From Oscillospiraceae bacterium (GTDB lineage Bacteria; Bacillota; Clostridia; Oscillospirales; Ruminococcaceae), in contig WRLG01000024.1 in NCBI GenBank assembly GCA_009777725.1, positions 1-45,732 of the forward strand: DNA of 45,732 bases, given 5' to 3'. Shown here piece after piece: positions 8,868 through 16,255 of this stretch. A program made the translations under genes and the position numbers. Every line of letters starts with the position of its first letter. Position 1 is the first letter of the stretch. Under the pieces are notes generated by a model, which was not told where the DNA came from, searched no databases, and was given only the letters and a program-made list of their open reading frames with translations.

Positions 8868-9319
8868 ATCGAATCTTTTATGCGGAATCCCAAGATATTC
8901 AGCTGCCTGTTCCGCAAGAAAAGTTTTGCCGACACCGGGCGGTCCTGCAAATGTAAATATATTGCCTGCGGGCGTTTGCGATTTTTGTCACCTGCAAAGA
9001 AAATCTCTGCGTTAAAAATTTCTTCACAAAAGGAATGAACCGCATGTTCCTGCCCAATCACGGTATTAAGGAGATTTTCTCGCATTTTGTTGACTTTATT
9101 TACAAGTTTAGGCAGTTCTGGCAGGGACTTTTCTCTGCTGTTTTTAAGTGCATTGTCAAGCAGAATTTTGTCACTTAACATAGGTTTAACAGTCTCGGAA
9201 TTTTCATCAAAAGGAAGCAAGCCGACAGTGCGGCAATATAACGTAATCAAGTTGCATAAATGCTGATTATTCCAGTGTTTCACTGCTTCAATTGTTAAAT
9301 AATATTCATCGGCTGTCAT
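8828..9319 (-). pseudogene. N-terminal part of the ClpA-type module of the Clp-FtsH fusion
   Basis: The frame contains a second copy of a short domain ending CRTVGLLPFDENSE, then a linker and TVIGQEHAVHSFCEEIF, the start of a Clp-type AAA+ module. Near 8950-8965 a frameshift moves the Walker A region into the next frame, where it reads [20 protein letters not shown], a good P-loop. The piece is continuous with those at 9384-9911 and 7290-8867. Confidence 0.65.
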
Positions 9320-9383
9320 GTCTAACCATTTTTGAATTTGGGGATTGTCACTTTCGGGTTTTTCTCTGGTAGAATGAGCTTTT

Positions 9384-9911
9384 CTATTGCTTTATGAACC
9401 TCATATTTAACACTTTGATACTCAATTTCGGATTCACAAATTCCACAGATGTAAGCGTTAGAGATGTATTATAATCGCTACTGTGAAAAACCTTTAACAC
9501 AACAAAATTAATATCATTTTGTGGAGTATTTTTGTCAAATGGGAGCAAACCGATATTGCAACAATGATTTAACCAATAACACTCTTTTTGTTGAATGCAA
9601 GACTTAGATTCTGCCGCCTTTTGGACCTCTGAATATTCCTCGTCATTCAATCCGAAAAGGAACTGAACCGCTGCCATATCACTCTTCGGAATCTCGTTTA
9701 TTTCACCCGGTTTTTTATTGCGATCCCGTTCGCTTGCAGTTTCTGTGATTTTGCCGGCTTCCTCCCTTGCGGCGTTAAATCTGCACTCGATTTGAACGGG
9801 TGTTGATTCTAATTTAAACAGTTGAGAATATGCTTCATCGCTGATTTTCTTGAAGAGGAAATCGTTGTTTGGGTTGTGTCCTTTTAGTTTGGGGGTTCTT
9901 CTGTTTTTCAT
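9384..9911 (-). pseudogene. N-terminal domain of the Clp-FtsH fusion protein
   Basis: The start at ATG 9911 has a CAGAGGTGAAT site and a TGGTATAAT extended -10 promoter about 45 bases upstream. The domain is Lys/Arg/Glu-rich at first, then contains YWLNHCCNIGLLPFDKN. The GLLPFDxN core recurs in the next segment (9319 onward), so the protein had a tandem N-terminal domain of unknown type. Near 9440 and again near 9370 the coherent frame moves (CESEIEYQSVKYEVHKAIEK, then NPQIQKWLDMTADEYY). The whole ancestral gene spans 9911-6563, about 1,100 codons, with at least five frame breaks. Confidence 0.6.
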
Positions 9912-9958
9912 GTGGATTCACCTCTGGGATTTTTATTTTTTGCTTTGGGTATAGTTTA

Positions 9959-9967
9959 ATTATACCA
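9959..9967 (-). promoter_or_regulatory. Extended -10 promoter of the Clp-FtsH fusion gene
   Basis: On the - strand TGG followed by TATAAT forms an extended -10 element 48 bases before the ATG at 9911. No good -35 is visible. Confidence 0.5.
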
Positions 9968-9977
9968 TATATTTCGC

Positions 9978-10210
9978 CGTTGGGGTCGCCTATTTTTTTT
10001 TTTTGTATCAATAGTGTAGGGAAAGTGTAGGAATAGTGTATATCTGAATTGATGTACACGTAGAGTTAGACAGACCCGACACACGTTGTATTCTTAAAAA
10101 TAACCCGACAGTCCGGAGGACTGTTTAGGATTTAGTCTTGCAGTTTGATTGGAGGATGTGGCTTATGAGTAGCAAAAAAGGAACACTCGCCGTGTTTGGC
10201 ATGGTGTTCC
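9978..10210 (-). repeat. Terminator-leader-promoter repeat, copy A
   Basis: This stretch is a diverged copy of 11157-11352. On the - strand it opens with an intrinsic terminator (GGAACAC/GTGTTCC stem followed by TTTTTT) and continues with a conserved 7-bp hairpin (ACAGTCC/GGACTGT). It ends in a block shared with the other copy just before the promoter of the 9911 gene. No coding sequence is visible between 9912 and 10351. Confidence 0.65.
10180..10210 (-). terminator. Intrinsic terminator within repeat copy A
   Basis: A 7-bp stem with a further GCC/GGC inner pair is followed on the - strand by six T. It lies after the fragment at 10352-10625 and would end its transcription. Confidence 0.6.
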
Positions 10211-10351
10211 GAATGGTGCCTTAATTTTCAATTTTATTCACTTTTTCACAAACAAATATGATATTTCCGCCGCCCCATATTTACTCCCCCAGTATCCAAC
10301 AAGTCATCTTTTTTTAGGTTTTGTTGCCCCATTTTTCTTTGCAACGCGACT

Positions 10352-10625
10352 TTAATGTAGAACGGCAAAATCAAGCTCATCCTCGTTAAATGCATCTCTC
10401 AGCCTTTGCGCCGGATTATCAATTTCAACGTATGTTCTGTCCTTATTTTCAATAATGTCAATAATTTGTTGATACAAATAATTCTCATTATTCACGGGCA
10501 ATTTCGCTCTTCGTATCACGGCACCGTACTCGATTAATTTGTTTTTGCTGCGGTGTATTGCTTACAATATCCGTCATTCGCGGCATCTGTGTCGTAAAAC
10601 CCATGTGGTCAAACAGGCAAGTACT
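10352..10625 (-). pseudogene. Unidentified protein, C-terminal fragment with frameshift
   Basis: One frame ends with YLYQQIIDIIENKDRTYVEI and RLRDAFNEDELDFAVLH at 10352. The N-terminal part, MTDIVSNTPQQKQI starting at 10577, joins it by a frameshift near 10530. Sequence before 10577 runs toward the end of the phosphatase remnant. The helical, acidic tail is not recognised as any family. Confidence 0.35.
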
Positions 10626-10627
10626 GG

Positions 10628-11038
10628 TTACATAACCTTTGATTTTTCCGTGTGGAAATGATCGCAGAGCCACTCTGAATAAACAAGTTCTTCCTCAATT
10701 GTACTAAGCCATTTCTCAGTAGAACTATCGACAAGATGCTGCGGAAATCCCGTTAGAAATAGCTCGGTTGGCATATAATCAAACGGGCAAGTGTGAGAAA
10801 AAATGACATCAACATTCCACCCCTCGACTTCAAGCCTCTTTTCAACCCGCCGCTTTATCTCGTAGGACGGTTGCTCGTCAGCCCATCAACCGTCATTTTC
10901 TTCAGGTCGGATGTGTTTTTCAATGCTGTATGCGCAGCCAAGGATGATTAAAACATCGTTATTGCTTGTTTTGTTTCTCTTGCAAAATTCATAAATACGT
11001 CTGAAACCATGATGGGTATCGCCGGTTGTGTATGTCAT
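10628..11038 (-). pseudogene. Calcineurin-like metallophosphatase with internal deletion
   Basis: From ATG 11038, with an AATAGGAGC site, the frame gives MTYTTGDTHHGFRRIYEFCK and VLIILG, the first metal-binding motif (GDTH in place of GDTHGD). It then jumps to GCAYSIEKH, so the central part with GNHE is deleted. After a TGA, the same protein continues as WADEQPSYEIKRRVEKRLE and IFSHTCPFDYMPTELFLTG, the last histidine motif. The family hydrolyses phosphoesters with two metal ions; this copy lacks essential ligands. Confidence 0.6.
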
Positions 11039-11138
11039 ATTTTATGCTCCTATTCTATTTTTTATTTGGGTTCACTGTAGGGTTTTTATTTGATGGGCAA
11101 CATAGATAGTTATGTTACCATTAATATAGTATAAATTA

Positions 11139-11147
11139 ATTATAGCA
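11139..11147 (-). promoter_or_regulatory. Extended -10 promoter of the phosphatase remnant
   Basis: On the - strand TGC followed by TATAAT matches the extended -10 pattern, about 100 bases before the ATG at 11038 and directly after repeat copy B, just as in copy A. Confidence 0.45.
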
Positions 11148-11156
11148 CATAATTAA

Positions 11157-11352
11157 GCGTTGGGGTAGCCTATTTTTTGTATCAAAAGTGTAGGCACGTA
11201 AAGCTCGATAAACCCGACGCGCGTTACATTCTTAAAAAGAACCCGACAGTCTGGAGGACTGTTTAGGATTTAGCCTTGCAGCTTGACTGTAAGCTATGGT
11301 TATGGGTTGAGAAAAAAGTGAACACCTACCGTGGTTTGAGGCATGGTGTTCA
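11157..11352 (-). repeat. Terminator-leader-promoter repeat, copy B
   Basis: This is the second copy of the element at 9978-10210. The blocks tggggt(a/c)gcctat, acccgac, attcttaaaaa and gtttaggattta recur in order with point differences. A terminator hairpin (11320-11351) opens it on the - strand. No gene is visible between 11039 and 11462. Confidence 0.65.
11320..11351 (-). terminator. Intrinsic terminator within repeat copy B
   Basis: GAACACC pairs with GGTGTTC and is followed on the - strand by ACTTTTTT. No - strand gene remains upstream, which suggests one was lost. Confidence 0.55.
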
Positions 11353-11380
11353 ACGATTAATATGAAAAAATAAAAAAGTC

Positions 11381-11409
11381 TTTACTAAATAGGTTGAATA
11401 TGGTATAAT
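11381..11409 (+). promoter_or_regulatory. Promoter of the 11463-12537 genes
   Basis: TTTACT and TATAAT are 17 bases apart, and the -10 carries an upstream TGG, giving an extended -10. It lies 54 bases before the ATG at 11463. Confidence 0.6.
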
Positions 11410-11462
11410 GGGAAAGAGAAGATTAATTTTCTGGATTTACAGAACAACACGAGGATTGATTT

Positions 11463-11612
11463 ATGCGGGTATTGATTGATGCCGATGGTTGCCCTGTTGT
11501 GAATTTCACAACTAAACACGCCGTCATAATCGGTGGAAATATCACAATTGACGGCGGAATGAGTAAGTTGATGGCTTATCACGGCGATTGCGGGTGGAGA
11601 TTGGAGTTATGA
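11463..11612 (+). pseudogene. YaiI/YqxD (DUF188)-like N-terminus fused to unrelated sequence
   Basis: The product starts MRVLIDADGCPVVNFTTK, the signature opening of the YaiI/YqxD family with its paired Asp residues. After 18 residues it changes to HAVIIGGNITIDGGMSKL and ends at residue 49. The family is normally about 150 residues, so this is a deletion chimera. A CGAGGA site precedes the ATG. Its stop overlaps the next start (ATGA). Confidence 0.55.
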
Positions 11613-11719
11613 ACATTTTCAATTTACCGCCGTGTCCGTTGCCGAAAGAATTCTGTGTTTACTGCCCGACGAGAACGATGACACAGGGGATTTGCGGGCT
11701 GAAAAGCAGAGGGGAGTAG
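11609..11719 (+). CDS. Small cysteine-containing protein, 36 residues
   Basis: ATG 11609 overlaps the preceding stop by four bases, which suggests translational coupling. The product begins MNIFNLPPCPLPKEFCVYCP and has four Cys residues (PPC, FC, YC, IC), so it may bind a metal or form disulfides. Its stop lies two bases before the next gene's ATG. It may also be a remnant of a longer protein. No family is recognised. Confidence 0.4.
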   Translation: MNIFNLPPCPLPKEFCVYCPTRTMTQGICGLKSRGE

Positions 11720-11721
11720 CA

Positions 11722-12537
11722 ATGAAAATTATGCAATTCGGAATGCCAACATTAATAGAAATAGAAACGCTTGAATCCTGTGCCGTACTTTGCCGTGAAT
11801 TAGGGTTGTCTTTCATTGAAATTAACATGAATTTACCCCAGTTTCAAGCCAACAAATTAAATGTACAGCAACTCATGGAAATTGCACAAAAATACAACAT
11901 TTACTACACAATTCACCTTGACGAAAACCTGAATCCATGCGACTTTAACGGTAAGGTCGCCACGGCTTACAACGAGACAGTTTTGGAAACGATTGAAATC
12001 GCAAAACATCTCTCTGTGTCGATTTTGAATATGCACTTATCGGCGGGAGTCTATTTTACTCTACCAAATAAAAAGGTGTTTTTGTTTGATGAATACGAGA
12101 CGGAATATCTCAAAAAATTAGTTGCATTTAGGGACATTAGCACTCGTGCAATCGGCGATTCGTCACTAAGAATCTGCATTGAAAATTGCGGCGGTTATGT
12201 TCCGTTTCAGGTTAAAAGTTTAGACTTGCTTTTGAAAAGTCCAGTGTTTATGCTGACTTTCGATATTGGGCATAACGCATCTGCGGGATTTGCCGATGAG
12301 CCGCTCATTCTCGAAAGAGCAGACAAGCTTTGTCATATGCACATTCACGATGTTGTTCCAAATAAAAAAGACCATATCACATTGGGGAAAGGCGAGTTGG
12401 ATTTGATGAAGTATTTGAACTTGGCAAAAGAGCGTGATTGTCGTGCTGTGATTGAGGTTAAAACGGTGGCGGGGTTGCGTGATTCAGTGGAGTGGCTGCG
12501 GGGGAATATAAATGGAATTAAGAATCAAAGAATATGA
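11722..12537 (+). CDS. Sugar phosphate isomerase/epimerase (xylose isomerase-like TIM barrel)
   Basis: The 271-residue protein has the AP endonuclease 2/xylose isomerase-like barrel pattern: LGLSFIEINMN early, YYTIHLDENLNP, LNMHLSAGVY, ICIENCGG, LTFDIGHNAS and LCHMHIHDVV. The last three carry the Glu, Asp/His and His residues that bind the metal in this superfamily. ATG 11722 follows an AGAGGGGAG site, which is better than upstream in-frame starts. The length is normal and the frame intact. The substrate cannot be told from sequence; sugar or inositol epimerisation is typical. It is among the few undamaged genes of the accessory region. Confidence 0.8.
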   Translation: MKIMQFGMPTLIEIETLESCAVLCRELGLSFIEINMNLPQFQANKLNVQQLMEIAQKYNIYYTIHLDENLNPCDFNGKVATAYNETVLETIEIAKHLSVSILNMHLSAGVYFTLPNKKVFLFDEYETEYLKKLVAFRDISTRAIGDSSLRICIENCGGYVPFQVKSLDLLLKSPVFMLTFDIGHNASAGFADEPLILERADKLCHMHIHDVVPNKKDHITLGKGELDLMKYLNLAKERDCRAVIEVKTVAGLRDSVEWLRGNINGIKNQRI

Positions 12538-12564
12538 AAATGTTGAGAATTTGCGGAGGTGCTT

Positions 12565-13145
12565 ATGAAAAAACTAAACCTTAACGAAACGGCTGACGAG
12601 TTCGACGTAATTGACTTTGAAACTCATCTGTTCTATATATAATAAAGTGACAGGCGAGTTCGGGTTTTACGGCGACTACATGGACGATGAAACCGCAAAC
12701 GCCGAGGAATTCGAGAGCGACGAGTGGGTAGCCGCGCCGAGCCAACATGACCTCCGCGAATACGACATTATGGAAGCCTTCGCCGGGTCGGTTACTAACG
12801 ACTGAGCAACGGAGTTGCTTTTCGTTGCGTTGGAGGGCAAGGGTGCGTTTCAAGGACACGTTGATTCGCGTTGAATTGCGCGATGAGTTAAACATGAAGC
12901 TTTCGTAAAAATCGCACAGAACTGGTGCGACTACCACGACATTGAGTATGTAGACGTTGAAAATAATAACGAGCCTGCACCTAAAACCGAAAGTACGGAA
13001 ACCAAAAGCAAACCCTGCAAAAATGTATCAAACTGTCCCTGCCCGAAGACCGAGTGTTCGAATCGCCGAAAGTGTTGCGCTTGTGTAGTCATACACAAAG
13101 AGGGCGGCAATTTGCCGTTTTGCCTAAGAAAAAAAAAAAAAATAA
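12565..13145 (+). pseudogene. UPF0158-family protein with a cysteine-rich tail, frameshifted
   Basis: From ATG 12565 (GCGGAGGT site) the frame reads MKKLNLNETADEFDVIDFET and then shifts at a TATATATAAT tract near 12640. The next frame continues FYNKVTGEFGFYGDYMDDE and AAPSQHDLREYDIMEAF, typical of UPF0158. More shifts follow near 12805 and 12890 before FVKIAQNWCDYHDIEYVDVE. The C-terminus adds a Cys-rich block (CPCPKTECSNRRKCCACVV, then LPFCLR), reminiscent of DUF6485-like zinc-binding modules. The stop is blurred by a 14-base A-run. The function of the family is unknown. Confidence 0.6.
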
Positions 13146-13157
13146 GGAGAAAACGAA

Positions 13158-13451
13158 ATGAAAACAAAGCGTTTATTATTACGCCGATTCACGTTAAATG
13201 ATGTCGAGCCGATGTTCAACAATTGGGCGAACGACCCCGATGTAACCGAATATTTAATGTGGCAACCGCACGGAAATATCAGCGTGACGAAAGACGTGCT
13301 TAATGATTGGGTCAGCAGTTATGAAAGGGATAATTATTACCATTGGGGGATTGTTGTTGAAGCAACTGGTGAACTTATCGGCGGTATAAGCACGATTTTG
13401 CAAGATGATAAAATAGAAGCAGAGGATTACGCCGCTTGTGGAGTGAGTTAA
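13158..13451 (+). pseudogene. RimJ/RimL-type GNAT acetyltransferase, truncated
   Basis: MKTKRLLLRRFTLNDVEPMF is the standard start of RimJ/RimL-like N-acetyltransferases, and GELIGGIS is the first part of the central strand. The acetyl-CoA-binding loop (RxxGxG) that should follow is missing. The last residues (EAEDYAACGVS) look out of place. At 97 residues it is about half the family length. An AAGGAGAAA site precedes the ATG. Confidence 0.65.
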
Positions 13452-13474
13452 TTATGGGAAGTTCGGGGGAAAAC

Positions 13475-13817
13475 ATGAAATTTAGATCAAAAGTTGACTG
13501 GTGGGCGTACATTTGTTTTGCGAGTTTTTCGTTAATTTCCTTTTGGGTACTTGTGGAATTTATAAAACAGCCCACCAATGTCGGACTTATAATTGGAGTG
13601 GTGGTTTTTGCACTTTGCAATGCGTTGATTCTGCCGTGGTGGTGGAATATGCACTACATTTTAGGTGACAACGAACTTGTAATCAAACTCGGCGGCTTTG
13701 TCGCTTGACCGAATTGAAATAAAGTATGCGGTTGGCGCAGTTTATATTCCGCCACGAAACAAACAAGAATTTTTACGATTGCTACAAGAAAAAATTACTC
13801 GAAGTGGATTGAGGTAA
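13475..13817 (+). pseudogene. PH-domain (YdbS/YdbT-like) membrane protein with internal deletion
   Basis: From ATG 13475 (GGGGGA site) the protein has a basic start (MKFRSKVDWW) and two hydrophobic segments, roughly residues 11-28 and 35-55. It then reads HYILGDNELVIKLGGF, the first strands of a bacterial PH domain. It stops at 13708, but the other frame resumes the same domain's end: AALSLDRIEIKYAVGAVYIP, then NKQEFLRLLQEKI, to 13817. About 30 central residues are missing and the frame is broken at the join. Confidence 0.6.
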
Positions 13818-13821
13818 CTCC

Positions 13822-14187
13822 ATGACCCGAAAAGAACTAATCAACCACCGCCTAACATTCCCCGCCGCCTATGAGGACTACCCATTCGACAACGACTCCG
13901 CTCATTCCGATGACGGAAAGTGGGCAGTCATGCGGCATAGGGCGAACAGAAAAGGCTTCGCTCACATCTACGAGCGAAACGGCAAGTTCTGCATAAATCT
14001 AAAATGCGAGCAGCTTGAAGCGAATTTTCTGCGAAAAGCGTTCAAAGACGTGACGCCGGGTTGGCACATGAATATGGTTCATTGGAACACGGTTTATTTG
14101 AACGGCGATGTTTCTGATGAGGAATTAAAACGGCAGATTGAGATGAGTTACGAACTTGTGGAACCGAAAGAGAGGAAACGCCGATGA
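13822..14187 (+). CDS. MmcQ/YjbR family protein
   Basis: The 121-residue protein is a full-length member of the MmcQ/YjbR (CyaY-like fold) family. It opens with TRKELINHRLTFPAAYEDYP, has INLKCEQLEANFLRKAF in the middle and ends with the conserved PGWHMNMVHWNTVYLNGDV and ELVEP. A DNA-binding role has been suggested for relatives. The start follows the preceding stop by four bases. Its stop overlaps the next ATG by four bases, so translation is probably coupled. A second, divergent member is at 35435-35797. Confidence 0.85.
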   Translation: MTRKELINHRLTFPAAYEDYPFDNDSAHSDDGKWAVMRHRANRKGFAHIYERNGKFCINLKCEQLEANFLRKAFKDVTPGWHMNMVHWNTVYLNGDVSDEELKRQIEMSYELVEPKERKRR

Positions 14188-14906
14188 ACATAACCGTCAT
14201 TAACGGTACGGAACAAAAAGGTTGCACCTTTGCGATGAAAGAAATATTTTTGTCGGCGATGGGCGGGAGTCATAACATAACCGAGCATTTTCTTCCTCGT
14301 GATTGTCCGCAGTTTTGCGCGGGCTGTAAGACGTGTTTTTTTCAAGGCATCAGCGTTTGCTCTCATTCAAATTACATCATTCCGATTTGGGAGAGCATTT
14401 TATCAGCGGACTTGATTGTATTCGCTTCCCCGACGTATGTGTTTCACGCCACAGGACAAGTGAAAGCTTTGCTTGACCATTTCGGCAGTAAGTGGATGGT
14501 GCACTCGCCTGAAAAACCGATGTTCCGCAAACAGGTGGTTATCATCACAAACGCAATCGGTCAAGGCATGGGAAAAACCGCCCGCGATATAAAAGACAGC
14601 CTTGATTTTTGGGGAATTGCTCGAACTTACATCATTAAGAAAGCTCTTTTTCAACCTAAGTGGGAGCTCGTAAGCGATAAAACAAAAGTGGCGGTGAAGT
14701 CAAGGTGCGAGAAAGTTGCAAAAAGTGTAAAATCAAAAACTAATGTCAAGCCACGCTTTAAAATCCGATTCCTGTTTTTCATTATGAAAACTGCACAGAA
14801 AATGATTGATAAATCCGAAAGAAAATCAGGGCGGGAGCGAACCAAGGATTACTTGCATTGGAAAGAGAACGGTTGGCTTGACGGTAAAAAGCCGTGGAGG
14901 GATTAG
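14184..14906 (+). CDS. NAD(P)H-dependent flavodoxin-like oxidoreductase
   Basis: The 240-residue protein begins MNITVINGTEQKGCTFAM, the FMN phosphate-binding strand-loop of flavodoxin-fold reductases. It continues with a Cys cluster (CPQFCAGCKTCF, like iron-sulfur flavoproteins), ADLIVFASPTYVFHATGQ and KALLDHFGSKW. A Lys/Arg-rich helical tail of about 70 residues follows, ending LDGKKPWRD. It probably reduces quinones, aromatic compounds or metals using FMN. The frame is intact. It overlaps the YjbR gene (ATGA), and the next gene follows after eight bases. Confidence 0.8.
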   Translation: MNITVINGTEQKGCTFAMKEIFLSAMGGSHNITEHFLPRDCPQFCAGCKTCFFQGISVCSHSNYIIPIWESILSADLIVFASPTYVFHATGQVKALLDHFGSKWMVHSPEKPMFRKQVVIITNAIGQGMGKTARDIKDSLDFWGIARTYIIKKALFQPKWELVSDKTKVAVKSRCEKVAKSVKSKTNVKPRFKIRFLFFIMKTAQKMIDKSERKSGRERTKDYLHWKENGWLDGKKPWRD

Positions 14907-14913
14907 AGAAAAA

Positions 14914-15666
14914 ATGAAAAAACACGAAATGTTAAACATAGTGCAATCGCAACTTGCTCTCGATTTGAATTGCACGGTTGACGATTTAAACGGCGAGAAA
15001 GACAGCTTTGTCTTCGTCGAAACAAAAGACAATCCCGGTCGCAGACCTTTTCCGCGAAACGAACAACACTTTGAAATGGTGACTATGGGGCGGGCGATTG
15101 TCGTTTCGGCTACGCCTAAAATTATCGACATTGTGAAGCCTATTCTTGAAAATGAGAAGAACCGCGACAACGCTTTCGGTATGCCTTTCGTATGCGGACA
15201 CGGGATTTATTATTTACCGGATTTATCAAGAATAAAACCGTTGCCGCCGCCCGTTGGTTTTGATTATGAAGTTGTTGAAAAGGACAAAATTGCAGAATTG
15301 TATCAACACGATGGGTTCACTAACGCAATTCAATACGATATTAATCACCCTCGCTCCGATGAATTGGTTGTGCTTGCGAAAAGCGGCGGCGCAGTTGTCG
15401 GAATAGCTGGTTGCAGTAACGATTGTCCTATGATGTGGCAAGTGGGAATGGACGTGCTTCCCGAATTTAGGAATCACGGACTCGCCGCATATCTTGTAAA
15501 TCGGCTTACCCACGAAATATTGGAGCGTGGTTTTGTTCCTTATTACGGCACAGCTTCTTCAAATATTGTATCGCAAAAGGTCGCGCACCGTGCAGGTTAT
15601 GAGCCGACATGGATGTGTGTTTGGAAAGGGCGATTTGAAAATTTGGAGTTAAAGCCAACAAGTTAA
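14914..15666 (+). CDS. GNAT-family N-acetyltransferase
   Basis: The 250-residue protein has an N-terminal domain of about 100 residues (MKKHEMLNIVQSQLALDLNC) and a C-terminal GNAT domain. In the latter, VGMDVLPEFRNHGLAAYLVN contains the acetyl-CoA pyrophosphate loop (RNHGLA), followed by YGTASSNIVSQKVAHRAGYE, the classic Asn and helix of motif B. Length and frame are normal. The start at ATG 14914 is preferred over longer in-frame options, because it follows the previous stop closely. The acceptor is unknown; antibiotic or small-molecule acetylation is plausible. Confidence 0.8.
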   Translation: MKKHEMLNIVQSQLALDLNCTVDDLNGEKDSFVFVETKDNPGRRPFPRNEQHFEMVTMGRAIVVSATPKIIDIVKPILENEKNRDNAFGMPFVCGHGIYYLPDLSRIKPLPPPVGFDYEVVEKDKIAELYQHDGFTNAIQYDINHPRSDELVVLAKSGGAVVGIAGCSNDCPMMWQVGMDVLPEFRNHGLAAYLVNRLTHEILERGFVPYYGTASSNIVSQKVAHRAGYEPTWMCVWKGRFENLELKPTS

Positions 15667-15686
15667 AATAAAGAAAGTGAAATCTT

Positions 15687-16214
15687 ATGAACCTAACACC
15701 AATCACCTCCGACATATCACTTTACCATGTCAAGTTTCACCCGCTTTTGTCCGATGCGAAACTTTACGACAGCAGTTGCTCGACACAGGCAAAAGTGATT
15801 TTCATCGACAAGGATGGTGGGTACTTTTTGAAGTCCTCGCCTAAAGGCACGTTAATGCGTGAAGCCGCATTGACACGATATTTCCACGACAGCTTTGGTT
15901 ACGCAAGTTCCGAAGAAGCGTGGGCAGTCGTAGAAAAATACGCTCACTTTCTCAAAACCGACACGCTCTTGCATGGCGATTATTGTCTGCCGAATATAAT
16001 CCTCAACGACTGGAAATTCAGCGGCTTCATTGACCTTGACAGCGGCGGTGTCGGCGACAGACACGTTGATGTGTTTTGGGGAGCGTTCACGTTGTGGTTT
16101 AATCTTAAGACTGACAAGTATCGGGAGCGGTTTCTTGATGCTTACGGGCGTGATAAAGTTGACAAGGAAATGCTTCGTGTGGTTGCGGCGGTTGAGGTTT
16201 TCGGGTGGAATTGA
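15687..16214 (+). pseudogene. Aminoglycoside phosphotransferase-like kinase with internal deletion
   Basis: The start (SDISLYHVKF, LYDSSCSTQAKVIFIDKDGG, FLKSSPKGTL) matches APH(3')-type kinases, including the ATP-binding Lys. At residue 66 (RYFHDSFGYAS) the sequence jumps straight to the region before the catalytic loop. That loop is intact: TLLHGDYCLPNIIL and FSGFIDLDSGGVGDRHVDV. About 90 residues of the central domain are missing without loss of frame. The catalytic Asp and metal-binding Asp remain, but folding and drug binding are unlikely. The C-terminus (AAVEVFG) may also be cut. Confidence 0.7.
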
Positions 16215-16255
16215 ATAAACCTATTGCAAAACTGCAAGTCTGTGGAGGGATACTT

